DNA from: Microbacterium caowuchunii
Lineage (GTDB): Bacteria > Actinomycetota > Actinomycetes > Actinomycetales > Microbacteriaceae
NCBI RefSeq assembly: GCF_008727755.1
Contig: NZ_CP044231.1
Coordinates: 248,001 to 312,000, forward strand
Direction: 5' to 3'
Length of the DNA stretch: 64,000 bases
Numbering within the stretch: the first letter of the stretch is position 1; each line of letters opens with the position of its first letter. The translations under genes and the position numbers were made by a program. This document shows, in pieces, positions 39,968 through 47,767 of this stretch. The notes beneath the pieces are model-generated. The model was given only the letters and a program-made list of their open reading frames with translations, searched no databases and was not told the origin of the DNA.

Positions 39968-41505
39968 GTCGTCTCCTCCGTATCCGCGTCGAGTCCGGCC
40001 ATCGCCGCACCCACGCGTTCCGTCGTCGCCTCGTCGGCGGGTAGATCGGCGACGAGGCGCCCGGAGAACAGCACGACCACACGGTCGGCGATCGCCCGGA
40101 TCTCCTCGAGGTCATGCGATGCCACGAGCACCGCGGCGCCGGCTTCGGCGGCATCCACGAGCCTGTCGCGGATCGCCTGCGCCGCGCGCAGGTCGAGACC
40201 CTGCGTCGGGCCGTAGGCGAGCACGGCGCGGGGCGCGCCGTCCGTCGTCCCCTGCCATCGGCGGCCCAGTTCGCGCGCGGCGAGCAGCTTCTGCTGGTTG
40301 CCGCCGGAGAGCCCGCCGGCGGCCAGCGTCGGCACGGGCGGACGCACGTCGAAGCCGGCGAGTGCGGTCGCCGCCCGCTCGCGTCGGGAGCCGCGCTCGG
40401 CGCGTGGTTCCGCTGCGCCCTGCGCCGCGTCGTAGAGCGCGAGCGTGTCGGCGAGGTTCATCGTGGCGACGAGACCCTCGGAGCGCTCTTCCGGGATCCA
40501 CGCCACGCCGCCGCGCAGCAGCTCGACGGCGCGCGGATCCGTGCGGTCTCCGAAGACGAGTCGGCCGGAGGAGGGGCGGCGGATCCCGGCGAGGACGTCG
40601 AGCAGGGTGTTCTGGCCGCTCCCGGCGACGCCGGCGACGCCGACGATCTCACCGGCGTGGAGGGTGAGGGTGACCTCGTGGAGGGCCGAGTCGGTGTCGG
40701 ATGCCGCGCTGACCGCCTCCGCGGCGAGCACGGCCTCCCCGCGGAGGCGGGGGGTGCGCGGAGCGGGATCGGGGAGATCGCCGACCATGAGGCGGGCCAC
40801 CTCGTTCGCGCTGAGCCCACGGGCCGGGCCGTGGTGTACGCGGCGGCCGTGCGAGAGCACGGTGACCTCGTCCGCGACCGCGCGGACCTCGTCGAGCCGG
40901 TGGGTGATGAGCACGATGGCGGTGCCGAGGTCGCACAGCTGGCGCAGGTGTGCGAAGAGGCCGCCGACCTCGACCGGGCCGAGGCTCGCGGTCGGTTCGT
41001 CCAGGATGAGGGTCGTCGCGCCCTCGGCCAGGGCGACGACGATCTCGCCGAGCTGCCGGTGCGCCTGACTCAGCGAGGCGGTGGGGACGTCGATGTCCAC
41101 GCTGACCCCCGCCCGTTCGAGCGTCTCGGTGAGGATCCGGCGGGCGGTGCCGCGGCGCGCGAGGCGGCGCTCGCCGACCAGGAGGAAGTTCTCGACCAGG
41201 CTGAGCTCGCCCACGAGGCTGAGCTGCTGGGGGACCATGTTCACACCCCGGGCCTTGCCCTCGGCGCGGTCGCGCGGGGCGTAGGCGGCGCCGCCGAAGG
41301 TCATGCGGCCGGCGTCCGCGGGTTCGATGCCGGCGAGGATCTTCGCGAGCGTCGACTTGCCGGCGCCGTTCTCCCCGACCAGGGCGTGGACCGTCCCGGG
41401 GTGCACGACGATGTCGACGTCGTCGAGGGCGCGCACCGCCCCGAATGCCTTGGAGACCGACCGGGCGGCGAGCGCCCGGTCGGTCGTGATCCCCGGAGCG
41501 GTCAT
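39964..41505 (-). CDS. Nucleoside ABC transporter ATPase (two ABC modules)
   Basis: A 513-residue double-ABC protein of the BMP/sugar type. Module 1 has Walker A GENGAGKST at about 43-51 and Walker B LILDEPTASL. Module 2 has a degenerate Walker A, GVAGSGQNT, lacking the lysine, which is normal in this subfamily (YufO, RbsA), plus the LSGGNQQKLLAARELGR signature. Only one site is expected to hydrolyse ATP efficiently. It starts at 41505, sharing one base with the stop of the BMP lipoprotein gene. Confidence 0.94.
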   Translation of the reverse strand: MTAPGITTDRALAARSVSKAFGAVRALDDVDIVVHPGTVHALVGENGAGKSTLAKILAGIEPADAGRMTFGGAAYAPRDRAEGKARGVNMVPQQLSLVGELSLVENFLLVGERRLARRGTARRILTETLERAGVSVDIDVPTASLSQAHRQLGEIVVALAEGATTLILDEPTASLGPVEVGGLFAHLRQLCDLGTAIVLITHRLDEVRAVADEVTVLSHGRRVHHGPARGLSANEVARLMVGDLPDPAPRTPRLRGEAVLAAEAVSAASDTDSALHEVTLTLHAGEIVGVAGVAGSGQNTLLDVLAGIRRPSSGRLVFGDRTDPRAVELLRGGVAWIPEERSEGLVATMNLADTLALYDAAQGAAEPRAERGSRRERAATALAGFDVRPPVPTLAAGGLSGGNQQKLLAARELGRRWQGTTDGAPRAVLAYGPTQGLDLRAAQAIRDRLVDAAEAGAAVLVASHDLEEIRAIADRVVVLFSGRLVADLPADEATTERVGAAMAGLDADTEETT

Positions 41506-42518
41506 CAGGGGATGGTGATGGATCCGTCGCTGATGCCGGCGATGAGCTCGTCGACCTTCGCGGTCACGTCGGAGGGCACGCGGCCCTCGACGTCGTTGAT
41601 CTTCTTGTAGGTGAGGCCGCCGTTGGCGAGGGTCGAGACGACGCCGTCACCGCCGAAGCCGCCGTCGCGCACCTCGTCGATCCACGCCTTCAGGATCGGG
41701 TACATGTCGAGGTCCACCGTGGAGACGTTGGTCGCGAGGGCGGCCTCGCCGGCGGCGGGGGACACGCCGACGGAGAGCACGCCGGCCTCTGCCGCGGCGG
41801 CACCCACACCGGCGGCGATACCGTCGCCGGTCGTGTAGACGAGATCGGCGCCCTGGTCGATCAGACCCTTCGTCGCGGAGGCGGCCGCCTCCGCATCGTC
41901 GAAGCTGCCGGCGTAGACGACCGGCAGGAGCGTGGCGGCGGGGTTCGCTGCGGCGACGCCGAGCTGGAAGAACTCGTCGGTGACCTTGACGAAATCGAGC
42001 TCCATGCTCTCCACGCGGCCCACGACGGCGGCGCCGGTGAGTCCGGCGATGTAGCCCGACAGGTAGCCGACCTGGGTGGCGTCGTAGGTCCAGGTCTCGA
42101 CGTTGTCGGTCCCCTTCTCGAGGATGTCGACCCCGCCGGACGCGGTGAAATCGACGTCCGGGAAGTCCTCGGCGACGGAGAAGATCGCGTCCCCGAGCTC
42201 GATGCCGTGGCCGACGATCAGGTCGAAGCCCTGGCTGGCGAAGTCGGCGATGACCGGCTCGCTGGTGGCCGGGTCCGCCATCTGCTCACGGAGTTCGTAC
42301 TCGATGAGTCCTTCGTCCGCCAACCGGGCGAGGGCATCGGCGAGCGCCTGGTTGAAGGCTCCGTCGTTGGCGTTGCCGGGGGTGAGCGCGCCCACGCGGA
42401 TGACGTCGGACGCCGCGGCGGCGGGTTCCGCGGACGACGAGTCGGCGGCGCAGCCGGTCAGCACGAGGGCGGCCGTTGCGGCGACCGCGGCGGCGGTGGA
42501 GAGGGTTTTGAGGCGCAT
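41505..42518 (-). CDS. BMP-family nucleoside-binding lipoprotein
   Basis: A 337-residue ABC substrate-binding lipoprotein with signal peptide and lipobox LTGC at about residue 23. Mature features include VGALTPGNANDGAFNQ, FDLIVGHGIELGDAIFSVAEDFPDVDF, QVGYLSGYIAGL and TTGDGIAAGVGAAAAEAG, all matching the basic membrane protein (Bmp/PnrA) purine nucleoside receptor family. The start at 42518 is directly before the signal peptide. It is the receptor for the downstream transporter genes. Confidence 0.93.
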   Translation of the reverse strand: MRLKTLSTAAAVAATAALVLTGCAADSSSAEPAAAASDVIRVGALTPGNANDGAFNQALADALARLADEGLIEYELREQMADPATSEPVIADFASQGFDLIVGHGIELGDAIFSVAEDFPDVDFTASGGVDILEKGTDNVETWTYDATQVGYLSGYIAGLTGAAVVGRVESMELDFVKVTDEFFQLGVAAANPAATLLPVVYAGSFDDAEAAASATKGLIDQGADLVYTTGDGIAAGVGAAAAEAGVLSVGVSPAAGEAALATNVSTVDLDMYPILKAWIDEVRDGGFGGDGVVSTLANGGLTYKKINDVEGRVPSDVTAKVDELIAGISDGSITIP

Positions 42519-42556
42519 GACGGGTCCTTTGTCTGGGCAGTGGGATGTCTCGGGGA

Positions 42557-43201
42557 TCAGGACGAGGGGGTGCCGGCGGTCACGGTGAACCCGTCTGCGA
42601 GGGTGGCACCGACGAACGCCGCGCTGTCCGGGGACCAGTGCGCGACCACAGCGCCGGAGGATCGCTCGAAGCAGGGATCCAGGGCGACGGCCGCGGCCCC
42701 CGCATCCGGATGCAGGGCCTCGTCGTCGATGCAGATCACGGGGGTTCCGTGCAGCTCCCGCAGTTCCCCCACCGCGGGCAGGCGGCCGTCGCGGGACAGC
42801 CCCAGTACCGCCGCGGTGGCGAGGAACCCGCGCAGGGCGATGTCGTCGGCGCACAGGGCGGCGCTCTTGCCGCATCCGTCGGTCCAGGTGATGCGGCCGT
42901 CGTGGTCCACGCGGACGGCCCCGTGCTGGGTGCCGAGCTCGGCATCCCCCTGACCGCGCACGTCGATCGTCACCTCGAACCGGTCGCCGTCCCGCGCGAC
43001 GTGGATGAGCTCCGTGTAGAGCGGCTCGGCCTTCGTCCCGCGGACGTCGTAGGCGTCCGGCCACGCCGCGACGACGGGCGCGAGTTCGACGAACGAGGGC
43101 GATGACGGGGCCAGGGCGGATCCGGTGATCGCCGACGCGACGACGACCGCCGCGGCAGCGGAGGCTGCCAGGACGATCCCGTCACGCCGGCGGATGCTCA
43201 T
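42557..43201 (-). CDS. Secreted or membrane-anchored protein of unknown function
   Basis: A 214-residue protein with a basic start (MSIRRRDG), one hydrophobic helix (about 8-30) and a beta-rich external part. It has two cysteine pairs (DGCGKSAALCADD, VICIDD and DPCFERS). I do not recognise a family. It lies between add and the BMP lipoprotein and overlaps add by four bases, so it is made with the importer; a role at the cell surface in purine acquisition is inference. Confidence 0.75.
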   Translation of the reverse strand: MSIRRRDGIVLAASAAAAVVVASAITGSALAPSSPSFVELAPVVAAWPDAYDVRGTKAEPLYTELIHVARDGDRFEVTIDVRGQGDAELGTQHGAVRVDHDGRITWTDGCGKSAALCADDIALRGFLATAAVLGLSRDGRLPAVGELRELHGTPVICIDDEALHPDAGAAAVALDPCFERSSGAVVAHWSPDSAAFVGATLADGFTVTAGTPSS

Positions 43202-44298
43202 CGTCCTCGTGCCTCCGCGACCGCGGCGAGCTCCGCGTGCAGCCGGCTCTTCGTCTCGGGCTCCGCGAACGAGGCGTCGATGGATCGCGCGGCGAATCCG
43301 ACGAGGTCGGCGTAGGTGAACCCGAACTGCTGGGCGGCGACCGACCAGTCGCTCTCCAGGGTGCTGCCGAGTGGAGCCGGGTCGTCGGTGTTCAGCGTGA
43401 CCTGGACGCCCGCCTCCAGCAGCCGCCGCACCGGGTGCTCCGGCCAGGAGGGATAGATGCCGAGCGACACGTTCGAGCGCGGGCAGACGCCCAGGCTGAT
43501 GCCGTCGGCGACGAGCCGCTCGAGGAGTGCGGGGTCTTCGATGGACCGCACGCCGTGGTCGATGCGCTCGGCCTGGAGGAGCTCCACGGCGTCCCAGACG
43601 CCCTCGGGCCCGCTGGACTCGCCAGCGTGCACGGTGCGCCGGAGGCCTCCGGATGCCGCGAGCGCGAACGCGGTCCGGAACTTCTCGCCGGTGCGTCCGC
43701 TGACCTTCTCGTCACCGTCCACGGAGAGGGCGATCACACGCCGGGGGCGCAGCTCGAGGATGTCCCGGACGATCCGCTCGGCTTCCTCGGCGCTCTGGCT
43801 GCGCAACAGGGAGTAGGCGATGCGCACCTCGCACAGGCCGTCCTGCTCTGCCTCGTCGAACCCGGTGGCGAACGCCTCCAGGAGGTCGAATTCGCGCCCG
43901 CGCCACGCGTTCCAGTGGGTGGGGTTGACGATCACGTCGCTGTACCGGATGCCGGATGCGCTCTGACGGACGGCGAAGGCGTACGCCACGCGGGCGGCCT
44001 GAGCCGGGGTGCGCACCAGCCCGCACTGCCAGTCCAGGAACCGGAGGAAGCCGGTCAGGCCGGCGGCGCCTGCTCCCGCCCCTCCTCCGGTGGTCACCGC
44101 CGGAGCGGTGAACGCGTCGTGCGTCGTGATGTCGAACAGCGTCGCCGCGGGACCGGGCAGGGCGACCTGGTTCTCCTTGGCGAGAGTCAGGATGTCGAGC
44201 AGCGAGAACGTGCCTTCGAGGTGGATGTGCACCTCGGCCTTGGGCAGGGCGCGGATGGCATCCTCGTCGATGTGCTCGAGAACGGTGGGGTGGTGCAT
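43198..44298 (-). CDS. add: Adenosine deaminase family protein
   Basis: A 366-residue TIM-barrel deaminase converting adenosine to inosine. Metal motif EVHIHLEGTFS at about residue 20, TVHAGESSGPEGVWDAV with catalytic His and Glu, RIDHGVRS, and NTDDPAPLGSTL with the metal-binding Asp pair. It opens the minus-strand purine operon. The leader contains a CTTGT-N2-ACAAG palindrome 55 bases upstream of the start. Confidence 0.94.
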   Translation of the reverse strand: MHHPTVLEHIDEDAIRALPKAEVHIHLEGTFSLLDILTLAKENQVALPGPAATLFDITTHDAFTAPAVTTGGGAGAGAAGLTGFLRFLDWQCGLVRTPAQAARVAYAFAVRQSASGIRYSDVIVNPTHWNAWRGREFDLLEAFATGFDEAEQDGLCEVRIAYSLLRSQSAEEAERIVRDILELRPRRVIALSVDGDEKVSGRTGEKFRTAFALAASGGLRRTVHAGESSGPEGVWDAVELLQAERIDHGVRSIEDPALLERLVADGISLGVCPRSNVSLGIYPSWPEHPVRRLLEAGVQVTLNTDDPAPLGSTLESDWSVAAQQFGFTYADLVGFAARSIDASFAEPETKSRLHAELAAVAEARGR

Positions 44299-44352
44299 GA
44301 GGGCCTTTCGCCGCGAACGGGATACACAGGAACGCTAGCGACGTCGTCGCCA

Positions 44353-44364
44353 CTTGTTGACAAG
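44353..44364. promoter_or_regulatory. Operator CTTGTTGACAAG upstream of add operon
   Basis: Palindrome CTTGT-TG-ACAAG, 55 bases upstream of the add start and in the shared region with the divergent deaminase gene. A half site CTTGT is at 44386-44390. Likely a GntR/UTRA operator (inference). Confidence 0.6.
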
Positions 44365-44457
44365 CAAACGCATCATTGTTCGGAACTTGTAACGCCCGTG
44401 TAATCCGCCCTCAGATTCTGGGGGTTTTCGCAAGTACAGTGAAAACGGTTCGTAGTA

Positions 44458-44469
44458 CTTGTTCACAAG
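44458..44469. promoter_or_regulatory. Operator CTTGTTCACAAG in the deaminase leader
   Basis: Palindrome CTTGT-TC-ACAAG overlaps the ribosome site AAGGAG of the deaminase gene (ATG 44481) and lies about 18 bases past a TACAGT -10 candidate (44435-44440). Binding there would block transcription or translation. Confidence 0.6.
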
Positions 44470-44480
44470 GAGTCGATTCG

Positions 44481-44969
44481 ATGGAAACCACGCTGTCCGA
44501 TGCCGACCTCGCGCACCTGCGCGAGAGCATCCGCGTCGCCGAGAACGCGCGGGCAGAGGGCACGCATCCGTTCGGCTCGATCGTCGTCAGTGCGGCGGGT
44601 GAGGTCGTCGCCTCGTGCGGCAACAACTCGCTCCCGCCCGAGGGTGACCCGACACAGCACGCCGAGCTGCAGGCGGTCGCGGCGGCGTTCCGGGTCCTCG
44701 GGGCGGAGGGCATGGCCGGCTCGACGCTGTTCACGAGCGCGGAGCCGTGCGCGATGTGCGCGGGCGCGGCGTACTGGACCGGGATCGACCGGGTCGTCTA
44801 CGCGCTCTCCGAGCACCGTCTGCTCGAGCTCACCGGAGACCACCCGGAGAACCCCACGTTCTCGCTGCCTTGCCGTGAGGTGTTCGCGCGGGGTCAGCGC
44901 CCGATCGAGGTGGTAGGGCCGCTTCTGGAGGACGAGGCCGCGGCTGCCCACATCGGCTTCTGGAACTGA
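44481..44969 (+). CDS. Nucleoside/guanine deaminase (CDA superfamily)
   Basis: A 162-residue cytidine-deaminase-fold enzyme. Zinc motifs are HAELQA and PCAMCAGAAYW. Length and tail (HPENPTFSLPCREVFARG, ending IGFWN) fit the guanine-deaminase/nucleoside-deaminase branch better than TadA. Divergent from the add operon and sharing its operator region, it would convert guanine to xanthine or act on related bases. Substrate is not fixed by sequence. Confidence 0.87.
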   Translation: METTLSDADLAHLRESIRVAENARAEGTHPFGSIVVSAAGEVVASCGNNSLPPEGDPTQHAELQAVAAAFRVLGAEGMAGSTLFTSAEPCAMCAGAAYWTGIDRVVYALSEHRLLELTGDHPENPTFSLPCREVFARGQRPIEVVGPLLEDEAAAAHIGFWN

Positions 44970-44988
44970 GCCGGACCGTCCGTCCGCG

Positions 44989-45738
44989 TCAGTGGCCGCG
45001 CCAGGGCGGGCGGACGGTGCGCACCAGCGAGTAGGACACGATGTCGGGATCGTGGTACTCGACGCTGTGCATGAGGCGGCGCCCGCTGGCACCGATGCCC
45101 ACGATCTCGAACGTCAGCACGGGAGTGCCCGCGGGACGTTCGAACAGGGGGGCCAGGTCGGTGTCGAGCGTGGCCACGCCGGGGGTGGAGACCTCCCAGA
45201 TGACCGGTTCGCCCCAGACCCGCGCGGCGACCGAGAAGATCGATTCGGACGGGTCGTGCTCGACCTCCGTGTCGAGCGGGACCACGTCGTCGGCGATCAT
45301 CGCCACGGCACCGTCCGCCCGCCAGCGCTTGCGCACGGTGATCGCCGGCATCGTCGGAGGCAGTTCCATGACGGCCCCGATGTCGGCGCCGAGCGTGCCA
45401 CGGTGGGCGGAGAGCGTCTCGACCTCCGAGCGGTATCCGAGCCGGTCCAGGAGCTCGGCGTGCTCGAACTGCTCCTCCAGTCGCACGCTCAGTCGCAGGG
45501 CGATCGGGTCGACCGTGGTGACGGTGCCCTGCCTGCGGCGGACGATGCCCTGGGCCTCCAGGTCCGACATCGCGTTGCGCAGTTGCTGACGTGTGCAGCC
45601 GAGCCGCGACGTCAGTTCGAGTTCGCCGGGCAGCGGGGCGCTGGAGTGCGCCGCCTCGCGGACGAATCGCAGCAGTTCGTGCTGGACCCGCATGTGCGCG
45701 GTGTCGGCCTGTGGTCGCGGAAGCGGCAGGTACGTCAC
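44989..45738 (-). CDS. GntR-family regulator with UTRA domain
   Basis: A 249-residue HutC-type regulator. The winged helix is LPGELELTSRLGCTRQQLRNAM followed by GIVRRRQGTVTTV, and the UTRA ligand domain begins LLDRLGYRSEVE and ends SVEYHDPDIVSYSLVRTV. GTG at 45738 follows AGGGGG; no in-frame ATG lies nearby. It is downstream of the PPC-domain gene on the same strand and is the natural candidate to bind the CTTGT-N2-ACAAG sites at three promoters around it. The effector could be a purine or nucleoside (inference). Confidence 0.9.
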   Translation of the reverse strand: MTYLPLPRPQADTAHMRVQHELLRFVREAAHSSAPLPGELELTSRLGCTRQQLRNAMSDLEAQGIVRRRQGTVTTVDPIALRLSVRLEEQFEHAELLDRLGYRSEVETLSAHRGTLGADIGAVMELPPTMPAITVRKRWRADGAVAMIADDVVPLDTEVEHDPSESIFSVAARVWGEPVIWEVSTPGVATLDTDLAPLFERPAGTPVLTFEIVGIGASGRRLMHSVEYHDPDIVSYSLVRTVRPPWRGH

Positions 45739-45782
45739 GATGTCCCCCTCGTCGTCGCGCGCGTGCAGGGCTCCATCATGGC

Positions 45783-46262
45783 CTAGGCGGCGCCGGATGG
45801 GGCGGCTTCGCCCAGATGAAGGATCGGGATGCCGCTCGATGCGGCGTGCACGATGCGGCCCAGGGGAGGATCGAGGATCTCGGTGAGGGCGACCTCCACC
45901 ACGTAGTGGGTCTCCGCCTCGAGGAGGTGGCCCGCCACGGATGCACCTGACCGGTCCTTGGCGCCGAAGGCGACGTGGACGTGCACGACATGCGTGCCGT
46001 CGTCCGCACGGGTGACGGTGCCCGAGCCGACGCCTTCGCAATAGGAGATCGCCGTCGCATCCGGCATCGGCAGCTCCGGATCGGCGGGCGCGTGGTCCGC
46101 GGCGATGATGCGCCCGGAGCGGAACGCGCCGCTGAAGGTCGTGATCACGGCCTGATCGATGCCGTGCCGCCGGCATGCTTCGGCGAGGGAGCCGAGGACC
46201 TCGTCACCGGGCTCGAGGACGACGACCAAGGTCCGGCCGGGGGTTGCGACGGCTGCCTGCAT
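45783..46262 (-). CDS. PPC/DUF296-domain protein
   Basis: A 159-residue protein of the PPC (plant and prokaryote conserved, DUF296) fold. It has the typical opening LVVVLEPGDEVLGSLAEACRRHGI, then TTFSGAF, HVHVAFG and VGHLLEAET-like VAGHLLEAETHYVVEVAL. In plants the fold is joined to AT-hooks; stand-alone bacterial forms are unexplained trimers. Here it heads the transcript with the GntR regulator and its leader carries a perfect operator. A metabolic or sensing role in the purine regulon is inference. Confidence 0.88.
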   Translation of the reverse strand: MQAAVATPGRTLVVVLEPGDEVLGSLAEACRRHGIDQAVITTFSGAFRSGRIIAADHAPADPELPMPDATAISYCEGVGSGTVTRADDGTHVVHVHVAFGAKDRSGASVAGHLLEAETHYVVEVALTEILDPPLGRIVHAASSGIPILHLGEAAPSGAA

Positions 46263-46293
46263 GGCGTCCTCTCCTCTGTGCCAGATCGTCCGG

Positions 46294-46305
46294 CTTGTCG
46301 ACAAG
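46294..46305. promoter_or_regulatory. Operator CTTGTCGACAAG upstream of PPC-GntR genes
   Basis: A perfect 12-bp palindrome 32 bases upstream of the PPC gene start. It implies autoregulation of the regulator's own transcript. Confidence 0.65.
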
Positions 46306-46415
46306 TATTGATCACGCTGAGTCCTGCTCTGAGCGCTGATATTGCATCGAAGGCTGATTTCATCGGCGCTGGCGAGATGTTTCAGAGTCGTAAACATTGC
46401 CGTTGATGACGCGAC

Positions 46416-46427
46416 TTGTCGATGTGT
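46416..46427. promoter_or_regulatory. Degenerate operator half site
   Basis: CTTGT-CG-ATGTG keeps only the left half of the palindrome. It lies about 17 bases upstream of a TATGGT -10 candidate (46444-46449) for the amidohydrolase gene. Confidence 0.35.
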
Positions 46428-46518
46428 GACCCGCCCGGGCCGGTATGGTGGCGATCGGACGGGGCTGTCGATGACAGTCCCGTCCTGCCATTTCCCCTCA
46501 CCACACTTGGAGTGCACC

Positions 46519-47721
46519 GTGTCCTCGAGCGCGCAAAGGCTGGCCGGCATCACCGTCTGGGACGGCGAGTCCGACCGTGGGGCCTCGGCGATCGCCTGGG
46601 ACGGCGACCGGATCACCGAACTCGGTCCCGCCGAGCAGACGCACAGCGAGTTCAGCGTCATCCCGGGCCTCATCGACACGCACGTGCACCTCGACTCCTC
46701 CGCCGTCCCGGGTTCGGGCGACTGGATGACCTGGCCGCTGATCACGCCCGTGTCCGAGCGGGCGTTGCACGTGGTGGCGCATGCCCGGCGGGCGGCCGCC
46801 GCGGGCGTCACGACGTTGCGCGACCTGTCCGGGAGCGAGGCGCAGCTCTCAGCCGCTCGCGCGTTCGACGCAGGTCTCATCCCGGGTCCCCGCGTCCTGG
46901 TGAACGGTGCGGTGGGGATGACCGCCGGGCACGGCGACCTCTTCACTCCGCCGCACTACCCGCACCGCGGCCCGGTGGCGGATTCTCCCGACGAATGCCG
47001 CAAGCTCGTGCGGGAGTGGGCGCGCTCCGGCGCGGACGGCATCAAGATCTTCACGAGCGGCGGCGTCCTCTCGATCGGCGACAAGGTGGGATGGCGCAAC
47101 CAGACCAACGCCGAGATCGCCGCCACGGTCGACGAGGCGCACGCCCTCGGCATGCTCGTGGCCGCGCACAGTCACTCCGCGGAGGGCATCGACATCGCCC
47201 TGGAGTTCGGCGTCGACTCCATCGAGCACGGCACCGGGATCCAGGAGCGCCACCTCGAGATCCTCCTCGAGCGGAACATCCCGGTCGCCCCGACCCTGCT
47301 CATCAACGACGCGATCGCCGACCGCCGCATCCCGGTCAGCGACGACGCGGCCGAGAAGGGCCGCGCGGTCGTGACCGAGCGGGACGCGAACTTCGTGGGC
47401 GCCGCCGCAGCCGGTGTGCGGTTCGTGCTCGGCACCGACGCGAACGGCGTGTTCGTGCGCTTCGGCGACCAGCTCGAGGAGGTGCGCCTGATGAAGCGGT
47501 CCTTCGGCTGGACCTCCGAGCGCGCCCTCCGCTCCGCGACGTCCGACGCCGCCGACGCGATCCGGCTGACCGGCAAGGTCGGCCGGCTCACGCCCGGGCA
47601 CGGCGCGGATCTCGTCGTCGTGCGGGGCCGGCCGTGGGAGGACATCGACCAGCTCACCGCCGAGAACATCGTGGCCGTCGTCGCCCGCGGGCAGGTCATC
47701 GCCGGCGCGCTGCCCGTCTGA
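46519..47721 (+). CDS. Metal-dependent amidohydrolase
   Basis: A 400-residue amidohydrolase of the imidazolonepropionase/prolidase-like group. Metal motif IDTHVHLD at about residues 54-61, GVTTLRDLSG, GIKIFTSGGVLS with the carbamylated-lysine position, AAHSHSAEGI, SIEHGTG and LGTDANG are all in order. The substrate cannot be named; its promoter lies in the purine regulator region and it precedes a peptide-type importer. GTG at 46519 has GGAG six bases upstream. Confidence 0.9.
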   Translation: MSSSAQRLAGITVWDGESDRGASAIAWDGDRITELGPAEQTHSEFSVIPGLIDTHVHLDSSAVPGSGDWMTWPLITPVSERALHVVAHARRAAAAGVTTLRDLSGSEAQLSAARAFDAGLIPGPRVLVNGAVGMTAGHGDLFTPPHYPHRGPVADSPDECRKLVREWARSGADGIKIFTSGGVLSIGDKVGWRNQTNAEIAATVDEAHALGMLVAAHSHSAEGIDIALEFGVDSIEHGTGIQERHLEILLERNIPVAPTLLINDAIADRRIPVSDDAAEKGRAVVTERDANFVGAAAAGVRFVLGTDANGVFVRFGDQLEEVRLMKRSFGWTSERALRSATSDAADAIRLTGKVGRLTPGHGADLVVVRGRPWEDIDQLTAENIVAVVARGQVIAGALPV

Positions 47722-47767
47722 GTTTCCCCCCAGCACCCCCGCACCACCCTCACCTCAAGGAGTTCAC

